Translations under genes and position numbers: made by a program
In this document: positions 1 to 13,087 of the stretch, piece after piece
How positions within the stretch are numbered: the first letter of the stretch is position 1
Layout of the letters: every line of letters starts with the position of its first letter
The notes under the pieces: generated by a model
What the model was told of the DNA's origin: nothing
The model's input: only the letters and a program-made list of their open reading frames with translations
Databases searched by the model: none
Source of the DNA: Phaseolus vulgaris
Lineage: Eukaryota > Streptophyta > Magnoliopsida > Fabales > Fabaceae
Length of the DNA: 64,000 bases
Assembly: GCF_000499845.2 (NCBI RefSeq)
Contig: NC_023751.2
Location: forward strand, 7,405,835 to 7,469,834
Direction: 5' to 3'

Positions 1-94
1 ATTCCTATTCTGAATGTCTTATAGTGCACACTAATGTCAATGTCTTTAAATATTTGGTTTTCTACCTTTTCTGATCATAATTGCTACTGAGCAG

Positions 95-1084
<990 letters not shown>

Positions 1085-2426
1085 TTGATCACAGTATTTG
1101 TTTCCATTTGGAGGATGTTGTTGCGGCAGAGTATTCTATGGTGGTAGATGAGTTGAAGCAATTTTCACGAGGATGATATTTTTACAAATGATCTATTTTT
1201 TATCCTTACAAACTAGAGATTTTGTACTTATTTCCCTTTTTCTTTTGGAATGTAGCCATACAAATTTGATAATCAAACGTCTATCTATAATATTTTTAGT
1301 AAGAATGATAATGGGAGGGACATTATTGTTTGGTGATATTTTGCTATGGCCTGCACTTAAAAATAGTGAGTTGCCATGGTAAAGAAAGAACGCAGCGATG
1401 GCATGCCAAAAGAATCCAAAGTAGAAAAAAAATCACTACTCAATTTGTAAAAGAAAAAAGAGGATTGAGAGTAAGTTTGGAGATACAAATATCTTCCGTT
1501 GTTAAAATTATATAATTGAATATAAATGAGCTAAGATAATTGACGGACCATATCGATAACCCATTGTCAACAAAACAATAATGTATTGAGAACTTTTAAA
1601 TATAATAAAACAATTTAAATCAATTAAAAGTTAACTAGATTAAAAAATTTACGTCTGCGAATCCATTTTATTTGACATCTAAAACTATGAAGGACGGTGT
1701 ATAGGCATTTTCACGATAAGAATATTTCCAAGTTGAGGCATGTCAAACACAAATGAAAATATAGAAAGTTAAAAGAAATATATATTATTATGGGTTAAAA
1801 GAAATTCCGCAAACTTATAGAGCAAACTCATTTATTTTCCACATGTTAAACGGGCCAATTGTATAGGACCTAACTTTCTGTATTCAATAAATCTTTCATC
1901 AATCAATTAATTTCGTAATGCAGATTTTAATATATAATTTTTACAGCTCTAAATTTAAAAGGAGATAATTTAAAATTTTCATAAAAAATAGAATTTTTTT
2001 TTCAAATATATATATCGCGTTTCCAAGCAAGGAATGGTCTGAGCATCGAACATAAGATGGAAAAAAAATTGCTTCAATTCAGGACTAACAATACGGAAGT
2101 ATCAATTATGTTGGATTAATTAAAAATTTGAATTCCAATAATGAATTTCACAAAAAAGAAATATTTGCAGTGCGTGATTTGAGTCCCTGGCCAAATCTAA
2201 AATGCTTTACATAATCAAGTAATGCTCACTGAATGAATCAAAGAATCATGGCTTCCAAAAGACCCAATCACACTCAAGAATCTAACGTTCTCTTCTTCAC
2301 CTTTGTATATCAAATCCTCCATCTTTCTTCTTTTTTTCCCCCTCCCCACCTCCTTTTCTTTTCTACTCTATTTTTTTGTTAACAATATATACACTATGCC
2401 ATCCATTAACGGAAAAATATTTTGCT
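1085..2426. other. Convergent intergenic spacer with both 3' UTRs
   Basis: AT-rich sequence between the stop codons of the two convergent genes. It must hold the 3' UTR of the synthetase (first few hundred bases) and that of the O-fucosyltransferase (last part). Short open frames here have no recognisable family and no coding character. Confidence 0.6.
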
Positions 2427-5400
2427 TTATCTGGCCAACCTATACTGAGAAGCGTTTATAGAGAGTGATTCTGTCCGACATAAACAACCAGGTAAAGGGT
2501 TTGCATAAAATGTTTCTTCTGAGCGAAACCTGTCCAAGCCCTTTGTTCCAGAAATGGGTCCTTTCCTCTTTTTGAAGAAGCCAAGCCTGCTCAACTCATG
2601 ATAAACACCAAGTCATAACCAAATGTCCTTTTTTATCACCATTTTATCAAAATTCATAACACCTCATATTTTGATCAAATGCAATGAAGTGAAGGCAACA
2701 AACAAACAAATCGACACTATATTCTGTCAAGCTAATGACCACAACTATCCTTGGTACAAACCTGCTGCTGGCATTGGTGTTTGGCCAATATTAGTTGACC
2801 AATACAGCTTGAGGCAGATACAAATTACAGTTAACCTAGGCTGTGAAGCTAGTAAGGAATCAGTTCATTCAACAAAAATGAAAAACCATGATCACTAAGA
2901 GCATAAATAAGCAGATACTGAATAATACTTATAGTAAATGTATGTTAAAAAATAATAGTGCTGCCTATCATAGTGTAAAAATGATGGGAGATGTAGAAAT
3001 GTCAATTTCAAGATCACTCAAGGAATTTCAAACTATCTAACTGGAAGAAAAAAAACCAGAAGCATAAATTAATACCTGTCTAACAATCATGAACTTGCTT
3101 AAGAAATACATTAATGCATCTCCTATCACTTACCGTTTTTTGTGGAGATCGATAATTTTATTAGAGAATGTTTTCCCCTCGGTCATTGATCCATTTTCCA
3201 GTTTATCAAACAAACGAACAAGCGCTTTCCTGATAACAGAAGTTGGGTCATGCAAAACACCTTTGTAATGATGTACAACTTTTGAGAGAGAGTCTCTCAC
3301 CTGTCAGGACATATTGTTCTTCCTCTCATGAGAACACGGCGATGGCCTTCAACAGCCTTTGCCATGTTTCCAGGGAAAGAGTGAACAAACACATTACTTT
3401 CAACTGATACAATATAGTCCAGAGCAGCCATTTGAGACCCATGACTAGAAAAGGGTTGAAGCTCCTCAATGGATGCCAGCTTTTCCTGAAATTAGTTATA
3501 GGTAGGGTATCAAAATGATATAAATGCATTACCATTACTACTATTACTCATAATTTAGACATCCTGCCTTAAACTCAGTACTTGTCATAGGTAGAAAAGT
3601 ATGGCTGCACCTAAATGATTTAACAAAATAAAACTTTGATAGAAAATATGGTTGCACTTAAATGATTTAACTAAAACAAGAGCTGGACCAAAGCAAAATG
3701 TGATTAATTAATAGAGAATCTGGCGTGTGATGTAAAGCTCATCATGCATTAAAATAATAGAGGCAGCTTGTCTCTGTTTTCATTTAGCATAGGTTTTTTT
3801 GTTATCAATCACATAACCCTTTGGACATAGCTTTGTTTTCATTTTAGTGGGATGAGATAATGTAGACCTTTCCTATCAAAACCTCATTTTATTGTTTATT
3901 TGTTACTCGATGAGAAAATATATTAACTATTTACTAAATGAAAATGTTAGGCCAATCTTGAAGAGAGTTTGAAAATACTAAGACTTTATCAAACTTCATT
4001 AACTAAAATCTGTTCATAAAATGCTTTGTCAAACTTTGCCAACATAAAGCAACAATATATTGTAATTTCCTACCTTGCTCATTAACAGTGGATAGCGGGA
4101 TCGCAGGTCAGTCATATGGAACTCAGCCCCATATATCTCCCCAGCAGCAATATATATTGGAGTCTTTGATGGGTATCCAAGAGCAGTAAGAAATATTCCA
4201 ACCTCCTTTGGAGTTAAGGGACAAAACCCTTTGGACCTCTCTTCTATGGGATTTATGTATTTTCTTTTCCAATAAGTAGTGTTCTCTCTACAAATTTGGA
4301 GCACGACGATAAATTATCGAAACATCAGATGTCAGGTAAAGACAAAAAATTTTAACTAATCATTTTGAAGCATCATCAATACCTGATAAGCCGTAGCTCT
4401 TCAGACTCAACTGCAGATAATTCATGTGTGCACCCACTAAATGCAAGCATGTCCTTCTCATAACGTAAATGCAATGCAATATAGGGGCCAAATGACCTCA
4501 TCCTCTCCACCAATATCTAAAAGGATCCAAAAGGAATTTGAAAATGAAAAAGAAAATTCTAAAATAGAGGACAGAGTATGAGAAAGCAATAATAAGATTT
4601 AAATATCAAATTATATACTTTTCCCATTTTTTCAATACGTGGAGAGAAACGAAGAGCTTCATAACAAGCACGGCAGCGAAGCTTCTGAATATCTGGAGGT
4701 AGATTGTTATTTGCTAACCGAGAATCAGATTTGGAAGCTCGAATTATCTTTAGAGGATTTTAAAAATAAGATGGGCATACCGTGTTAGAAATTAAAGTAA
4801 ATATATGGATAAAAACATAGCTGAGAACACACCAATAGATTTCAATAAGATTACATACTTTGAATTTTTTCCACAAGGCAGCAATCTCATTCTCATAGTA
4901 ATCCATACCAGACCAGCTTTTGAATTGCATGACGATTTTAGTTGCATTAACCAGTTCCTTGGGAAGCTTCTTAATGATCTTTATATCATTAGCTAGAGAA
5001 CTAATAAACCACTCATCATCAAAGATATCAGAGAAATTGCTGCAGATCAAATAAAAGACTATAAAATAAATTATGTAAAATCCAAAATAGAGAACTATAA
5101 TAGAAAGATAAAAACACAAACGGAGTTCAAAACTTACCTATTATCATGCCAAAATGACTTTTTATCAAGTTCTGGAATCACTAGAGTAGCATTTATGATA
5201 CGAGCTATAGCTACCATATCACATATCTGTAGTAGAGGAAACAAACTTTCAGATTCTAGCAATACAATGATAAAGAACACCCAAAAGAGACAAATGTACT
5301 AGTTTATGTTCTCTAAATTCAAGCTTTTGCAGTCAATTATCCACTTTAGCAAATTACTGTCTTGAAGTGAAGTGGAAGTAAAACTTCTCAGCAACTAATC

Positions 5401-6858
5401 TCGTAGAGAACTTTCAAACATCCAACAACAATCAAATAAGAAGATGAAAATTCAACGTGGAATAAGCTGAGTGGCTGACACTAAAACTAAGTTTCATAAG
5501 AGATTTATTTAGAGAGAGAGAACTCATACCCCAGTACGCATTTGGTTTAGCCCCCCATTTGTATGAACTGAAAGGTAACCACGTGACCTTGTAGGAGCTG
5601 GATAAACAGTCAACACTTGAATTAAGGACTGAAAAACAAATCACACTCGCAAATTGCTACAAATGTGAAAGTTGCTTACTTGTGTAGTTAGGAGTAGGCT
5701 TCGTGCAGGGTATAATCCCGTGATATGGTGGAGGCTTCCACAAATTCTCGTAGTCTGATTCCTTTCTTGAATCCTTCAACTACAAAACCAAAGGAGTGAA
5801 AACAAAGAAAAAGTGCATGCATAATTGATTTGCAGAATTTAAAATATATCTGACACCCCCAACATAGCTGACAAGCACTAAAGCTAAACAGGGCAAGTCA
5901 TTTCACCGTACAACTTGATGAGATCAATAAATATTAGCGCTTAGCAGTGAATGAACCAAAAGAACTGCAATTAACAGAGAAGAAAGTCCCCTACTGGCAT
6001 GAAAATAATTTATTTTTATAAAATTCTGCATTAGGATGGTTTTCCAACAATTAGCACCTTAATAAATAATAAGCAAATGAAAATAGTACATTTATGATTG
6101 ATCTCTCACTTATAATACATAACTTTTTGAAAAAAAAATATACAGTATTACTACCCAGTGGATTTCATTTCATAGTCACATTCAGAGCATCCACAAAACA
6201 GAGAGATCAGCAAATAAATTCTTAAAGAATATAATGATTGAAAATACAAAACCTTGGGAACAGAGAGTGGAGTCTTGAATAGATAGGGCGGAACGAGTTC
6301 ACGAGTCCAGCTTTGCGGGTCATAAAACTGTCAAATTTATAATTCGACAAAAAAAAAAGATAGAAACAAGAAAAATGGAACTTTAATCAGTAAACCATAT
6401 AGAGTGAGAACTGAAACACCAAAATCTTCAAAAAATGAAAAACCCGAAAGCCAAACTCCCACACTTTCCGCATTTGTAGGCGCTAATGGCAATCTAGTTA
6501 AGTCAACAATTACTGAAAACCGATTCTTTTCAAAGAGAGCCGCGTAAAATATATTCATTGTGATTGAATTAATAGAAAACAGAATCTGTTAGAGGCGAAA
6601 AACAGTTAGAGAAGATGAAAGAATTATGCAGAGCCCTAAAAAGGTTTTTTTTTTTTTTTTTTTCTGGGAAAAAAAAGAACAGAAAAACAGGGAGAAGAGG
6701 CAGACCGAGGGGATCTTGTCACTGAAGTTGTGATGAGTGGGAGAAGGAGAAACGTGAACGTGAACAAAGAAGAAAGAAGTGACAACTATGGAGAATATTG
6801 ACGCGGCGAGAAACCTTCTGAGCATGCCCAGTGGAACCGTTCGACGCTTCTGCTGCAT
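2427..6858 (-). CDS. O-fucosyltransferase family protein (GT106-like), 12 exons, 527 aa
   Basis: Type II Golgi membrane glycosyltransferase of the plant PF10250 group, which includes rhamnogalacturonan-I rhamnosyltransferases; donor and acceptor cannot be told here. Exons, 5' to 3': 6706-6858, 6253-6327, 5680-5779, 5530-5597, 5138-5226, 4859-5039, 4619-4747, 4383-4516, 4074-4287, 3301-3485, 3134-3229, 2427-2586. They total 1584 nt with continuous phase. Residues about 16-36 form the signal anchor after a basic start (MQQKRR). [12 protein letters not shown] (about 121-132) is the first donor-site motif. HLRYEKDM (281-288) carries the conserved H-x-[18 protein letters not shown] and [20 protein letters not shown] mark the C-terminal half of the fold. 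The intron at 3230-3300 is only 71 nt. The least certain junction is the exon 1 donor (TCG/GTCTGC), chosen because it keeps phase. Intron 1 carries a 19-T run (6645-6663). The gene looks intact and full-length. Confidence 0.93.
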
Positions 6859-7147
6859 TGGTCCTCTACATTCTACACTCTCCCAGGAAAAGCGGAAACA
6901 CGTTATTAGTATTGAATCAGTGAATGAATATAATAAAAGGTAGAAGAAACAGAAGGTTGTGACAGTTATGTTAAGAAGAATAAGATGAACCTCGGAGTGT
7001 GGTGTTCTTCGTCTTCTTCATGGTTTGGTTTGCACTGAGAAATAAAAAAGCGGTGCTCTGTTGCTGTTCCGTTTTAGCTTTTTTTCTCAACGTCTTGCCA
7101 CCTCGCACTCCTCGCTTTTCCCTATTTCTCCTTCTTTATATCATCTA
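6859..7147 (-). promoter_or_regulatory. Probable 5' UTR and promoter of the O-fucosyltransferase gene
   Basis: Sequence upstream of the start codon at 6858. It is less AT-rich than the spacer beyond 7150, with pyrimidine-rich stretches on the minus strand typical of plant leaders. No clear TATA box at a fixed distance was found, so this is assigned by position only. Confidence 0.4.
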
Positions 7148-7174
7148 ATTATTATTATTATTATTATTATTATT
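7148..7174. repeat. (ATT)9 microsatellite
   Basis: Nine perfect ATT units just outside the O-fucosyltransferase promoter region. Confidence 0.97.
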
Positions 7175-9408
7175 AAAATATTTTTTGTTTTAAAAATATT
7201 AGATAGTCTGTGAAAATTAAAATTGTTCGTGCTTCATGGTGGTTTCAGTTACAGATATCCTTCGCCACCACGGGATGAAAACACTCAAATCTAAAGTCGT
7301 GGGAAATCAATTTTGTATTTCTGAAAATGTTTCAGTCATTCTATGATATAATATGTATTTCTTTATATTGGTATTTTTTATATGCTTACTTTTATTTTAT
7401 AATTATTTTTTAAAATTAATTAATGAAAACAATAAATAAAGAATATTAACTACAACAGAAGAAAGGCTTTTTATTACTGCCAAAAACATACCACCTAAGT
7501 TTTCTATATTAATAGTATTCTAGTTCATATATTCATTTTGTTACAATATTTTAGTATTTTTTTGTTTTTTTACATCCCCATGATAAATATTTGTCTTTAT
7601 GACATGAAATTTATGATAAATAAATATTTATAATTAAAATAAAATTCATAATAAATAAATCACTTCAAATATTAAAAACTATTTAAATTATTTATCCCAA
7701 GTTTTAAATATAATTTAAATATTAAAAATATCTATTTATCATGAATTTTAATTATTATATCATTTATAGATTACAAAATATCCATCTATCGTGAATTTTA
7801 TTTTAAAGAATAAATAGTTATTCTATGCAATATGCAAATTAAAATAATACTAATACATAAATATATTTTATGAGCTACATAAATTTCTAAAAATAAAATA
7901 AAAAATATATTGATTAAGAATGACCAATGAAAGGTAGATTATTTAATTTTTAATTATTCCAAGATTTCTAATTGATAATATCCAAAACTTGAACCAATTA
8001 CATGTTTACCAAAAACATATATAAAAAGGTTGAAGTTTTTCTTAAATAAATTTTAGATTTAATTTGTGTATGTGGAATGAATAGTATGGTTGTAGCCGTT
8101 AGTTAAGTTATAGAGAAAAATGAATGTAACGAATAGGCGTTATTAGTTTTAATATATTTTGGTAGGTTACTAGTTTAAATCTAAAAACGAGGTTTAAACT
8201 TTAAATATTACAACTCACTAATCAGTAGGTATGATACATATTTGCTTATTCTTTAAATATCTTAAGCACTTTTTGTCGTACAATCCATCCTATTCGTTTG
8301 GAACTCACCATAATTACTCACTCACTTTGTCAGTAAAAATTTCTATATGCACTCCAAGAGAAACAAAATAAAAGTAAAATACTATTTAACACAAATGTAT
8401 ATTTACTGTGTGAAATTAAAATGCTTCATTAAGTAAAAATGACTGACTTGTTATAACTAACTATAATAATAATTTGTTTAACCTATAAGTTATATTAGAA
8501 TTTAAATTTATCATAAATAAATATTTTAAACATATATTAGTGCAGTATTTATATTTATGTTTATGCATTTAAGTTTTTATTTTTACTATTATTACGTGTA
8601 TATTTATATTATTTAAATAAAATATAAATTTATGTTTATTTATATGCATATAAATTTATGTGTATTTATATTCATATAGACACATAAAACATGAGAGAGA
8701 ATCATGTTAAAATGGTAATCCATATATAGATATATGTGTAAAAATAAACAGTTTTTTTTTCTTTGAATAGTATTAAATTTAACAAAAGAATAAAATTAAG
8801 CAAATATTTGTCTTCTTCCTTGAATGCATCAAAATACTATTATATTAACTAAAGTCAATTCAAAACTTAAGAGCTTAATATAGAATAAATTAATTTTGAG
8901 ATGAAAAAATAATAAATATAATTGAGATTAAACTATTTTTTTTTTAAATAATATATATATACGTGGGAGAGAAGAAAATTTAAAATATATTATTGTAATT
9001 TTTTTAGAAATTATACTGATATCTTTTAACTAGATTATATTTTTTTCAAAATTTACTCTTAGGTAAAAAATTCCTTTCACATAGATCATATTTACAAAAA
9101 AATAGGTTAATGTAAAATTATTTTATATGTCATTCAAAATTGATAAAAAAATAAATATATATATATATATATAAAATAGAGAGAGAACTAATATTCAATT
9201 ATTTGATATCTCATCTATCATCAAAATTAATCTAATATTTTTTAAAATATACTAAAATATAATTATTTGTTATTTTATTATTGTTACTAATTTTAATAAA
9301 AGTTAACATGAATAATTATGGTAATACGAACATATAATTTAATAGTTAAAGTTATTGATTATGTAATATTCAACATAATTTAGTTTCTCCTATATTTTAT
9401 ATTATATT

Positions 9409-9430
9409 ATATATATATATATATATATAT
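9409..9430. repeat. (AT)11 microsatellite
   Basis: Perfect AT dinucleotide run of 22 bases. A second run follows about 30 bases later. Confidence 0.95.
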
Positions 9431-9458
9431 GTGTGATTATAAAGGAAAAATACAGATA

Positions 9459-9484
9459 ATATATATATATATATATATATATAT
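9459..9484. repeat. (AT)13 microsatellite
   Basis: Perfect AT dinucleotide run of 26 bases. Confidence 0.95.
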
Positions 9485-10174
9485 TTGGTTTTTCAATGTT
9501 TAGAGATTTTTATTTTTAATCTCTAAAAAGATGTTTGATTAATCTTAATTTCTAAACTTTCATTTATTGATATCTTTAGTTGCTGCTGTAGTTAAGTGAT
9601 GATGTAAAAGTTATGTGGATTGTATTGTATTAATTGTCACACAACTTGTCAGGTGAAATATTAGTTTCAAACTACATGTAGTTTTGTTTTTTCTATTTTT
9701 GTCTTTTTTTTAAACAAATAATTTAGTCCCTCAGTATTTTGTTGACTGGTTTTAGTCCTTCATCAATATTTTTATCAATCATCGTCTATGTAAAAAATAA
9801 AAAAACACAAAATATTAAATTGTTTTTTAAACACATTTATAAAAAAATTATAAATATCGTCTGATGAGAAATATTTTAATGATAATATTATTAGGTTATA
9901 GCTCTTGCGTCTAATATATCACAACAGATGTAATTTGAAAACTCAACTGGCTTGAATAAGATGTTTTTAATACATATCTTCAGAATAACTCTCATCCTCA
10001 AGTTAGTATTGAGAATAATAAAATGTAATGTAAAGGAGACTGAAAAGACAAAAATACATACAACATTTTATATTGATTCATCTATTGCAACATATTACAT
10101 CAAATTCTCAATCAACAGATTGAGTCCCACTAAACAGACTAATGTTGCAAAGTACACTTTGAGTATTTTTTGGC

Positions 10175-10440
10175 CTTGAAGCTATTTTTGGCTAATCCAT
10201 TGAGTATTGTTTGGTTTACAGTCACTCATGACTAATCTTTTGAATATTCTTTTCACAAGTCACTTTGGTTTAACGAGTATTCTTTTCCAAGCCACTCTTG
10301 CTTCATCCAAGTATTATTTCTCAAGCTACTTCTTGTTCAACAAAGTATTCTTTTTTAAGTAACTTTTAACTCGACTAGTATTATTTCTCAAACCACTCCT
10401 AGATTAACTAGTATTCTTTCCCAACAACCACTCATGACTG
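10175..10440. repeat. Degenerate ~34-bp minisatellite, about 8 units
   Basis: Successive units each end in AGTATT or AATATT, followed by CTTTTC or ATTTCTCAAG, then CCACTC or a close variant, then a CTT/GACT-AAC phrase. Unit length is about 33-40 bases and copies differ at many positions. No coding potential is evident. Confidence 0.7.
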
Positions 10441-12351
10441 AGATGTAAACTTTATGTGAATGTGTGATTGTCAAATCACGAGTCTTACTCTCTAATAGGG
10501 ATTGTGTCTTTCAACAAATAAAAGATAAAGTACTTTATCCAAAAAATATATTCATTGAGAAATCATTTATGGGTGTTAGGTAGTTTCCACTCTTTTGAAA
10601 GCCCTTCATACGTCTAACAAGCTTCATATGGATGTTTCATTAAATACACTGTATGCAACTTTAATTAACCTTCTTATGTACGCGACATGCTTGATCACTC
10701 ACAATACTCATCTCCCTAGGTAGCATAACTTTTTGCATTCATATGGTAAAAGTGCACACCGACAGATGTCTGATCCAAAGTTGAGATGTTCCTTATGTCA
10801 GGAAGTTGTTGAAGAAAAACATAATTACCACAAATATAAAATAAGCATAAGCAAACACAATAAACTAGTGTAAAAAATAAATCATATAAAATTATGTCAA
10901 ATTGTTCAACAACTATATAGAGCATGGATGAACATAATTTTATTCCCACTTATTAACTTTAATAATAAATTATTGGAATGTAATAATAAATAAATTCACT
11001 GTTTTAATTAAGATTCATATATTTAGGTTTATTTGAGCCTTAATTATTATTTTTGATAATTTTGTATGTTTAACCCAAGTTGCTTCTTTTGAATCAAAAC
11101 AAGAAACAAAATATGGCATAAAAAATTAGAGAATTAAATATGCAAGTATCTCACAAAAGAAATTGAATATAAATTTCTACAATGATATTCTCTCAAAATC
11201 CTGCAATTAAAATTCCTCTGCAAAATCCTTCAAAAGTAAAGAAAATATACTTTAAAGATATTATTCAATAAAATATTCTCCAATATCTCTCACAACAGTG
11301 TTGAAATCAATTACAATTAATGCACAAAATTCTCATGTAGTATATGCATTGAATAAAGTGGGTATTGATTAACCTAATAGACACATTCTTTACTGGTGAG
11401 TTGTTTTAAGTTGAATCAAATTGACGCATGTTCAATGTTTAGCTTTGTTTGAGGATTGAGAAATGAATAATCTTTAGAGAACCTATGAGAAATTCATTGG
11501 TGGAAGAACTTGGGAGTCAACTTGCATTCTTTACTATTTGAAATCATCATTTATATTTTCTTGCTTAACAATCACAACCCTTTTTGCTATACTGTAATTT
11601 CTAATTCTCATTGCTTGTAGATAAGTTTTCAATTTTGTTCACTAGACTCATTCTTGGATTCGTTGGAAGACGACTTGGGGTCATTTGACCACTTCTACAC
11701 TATCATTTAGCTGACGTTAGGTAGTCTATCATTGCGTTAGACGAACCATGTTGTAATCTATTTAATTTGACTGCTAAATGATAACTATCAAACATCACAA
11801 AATGCTAAACATATTACTTACCTCACAGAAGGCACCAAGAAACCAATCAAAATAATTTTAAGACTCGATAGTTTCTAAAAGATTGAATTGAGTTCGAACA
11901 TTTGAGACCAAGTACATATCATATGTTTTACAAAAAACTTGGTTATCGAATTATCCCATAATCTGACCCATCGAACATCCACATATATTAAAGTCTTCTT
12001 CTCACATTCATCAAATCTTAATGAATCTTCAACTCTGAATAAATAGTAAGAACATTCATCGATTTTTACCACCTGATACATTTATCTATATGATTTAGGT
12101 AATTAGTAATGTTTGGACATCTCATCTCTAAAATATTCCTAACTTAGTACTTATACTATATTCTTACAAATATCATCTATTCTATTTTCAAATATATGTA
12201 CATCATAAACATTATATTGAGATATAGATAATTAAACATTTAAGAATCAACATTATGCATATGCTTATTTTTCATATATAATTATATCACTTAAAGTATT
12301 AAAATAATATATCACATGAAACATCATTTGACCAAGGTTTTCTTGCTTAAG

Positions 12352-13087
12352 GTCTCGTTTGCTTTTGGACGAGGAAAATAGCATGTTTAATGTGTCAAAG
12401 GAAAATACTAAAAGATAAAAAAATTACAAAATCCGAGAATGTTGATTGATTAAAAATTTTATTGGCAAATTTGGAGAGAATTGCAAAGAAAATACTGTGT
12501 ATATATAATTAATTATTTAGATTTTCCTTTATTATAAATTTAAATTATTATTATATTTATTTAAAATAGGATTATAATTCAAACATATAAAGTATAATTA
12601 AAATTATAAAAATATATTTTTATAAAATAATATAATTAATCATATTATCTATAGTAAATTATAAATATAAATAAAAATAAATATATTTTTTAATAATAAA
12701 AAATAAAGATAAAAATAATAATATTATTTAATTTATAAATAAATCAATCCAAGTATGTTTTAATAATTTATAAATTTAAAAATAAATTTATAAATTTATA
12801 TTTTTATCAATTAAAAAAAATATAATTTCAATTATTACAAAGTGGACTTTAAGCCTAACTCAACCCCATAAAACCAGCTCATAAGGTTGAGGTTTGCACC
12901 CACTATATACAATGAAAGGTTTTAATCTCTAGTCGATGTGGGATCTCCAACATCAATCACATTCATCTCACCATTCACAAACTTTTATAAACTTTCCCAC
13001 ACTTTCTACTCTATTTACTTTAATCCAAAAAAACTTCACTTTCTTCACACTTTCTTTTCAAATCATCTCGAATCCAAACAAAACCTA
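12352..13087. mobile_element. PIF/Harbinger-like non-autonomous element
   Basis: A 736-bp segment bounded by TAA on both sides. The left end is GGTCTCGTTTGC and the right end is CCAAACAAAACC, so reading inward both start GGT-T-CGTTTG or close to it. A TAA duplication with GGxxxxGTTTGG ends is the pattern of Tourist/PIF-Harbinger elements. The last 130 bases, read on the minus strand (TTTGGATTAAAGTAAAT, then GTGAATGGTGAGATG), match sequence at 37085-37290 and resemble the 3' ends of the elements at 22235-22470 and 28080-28315. No transposase is present. An LTR-like repeat lies inside it (12838-12952). Confidence 0.6.
12838..12952 (-). repeat. Dispersed LTR-like repeat with TGTTGGAGATCCCACATCG end
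   Basis: Read on the minus strand it begins TGTTGGAGATCCCACATCG, continues ACTAGAGATTAAAACC, and runs through GGTTTTATGGGGTTGAG to about 12838. This phrase is a common dispersed repeat of dicot genomes and starts with TG as LTRs do. Its exact class is not established from this copy. It sits inside the PIF/Harbinger-like element. Confidence 0.5.

Larger units (their letters stand above)
7175..12351. other. AT-rich intergenic region, no supported gene
   Basis: Very AT-rich, with many short homopolymers and AT runs. No open frame shows a recognisable family. About 9550-9790 contains TTTAGTCC-type phrases usual in decayed plant LTR elements. About 11370-11760 includes a GGAAGACGACTTGGGGTC stretch that resembles the untranslated leader of plant gypsy elements. 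Both are weak impressions. A minisatellite and two AT microsatellites are listed separately. Confidence 0.55.
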
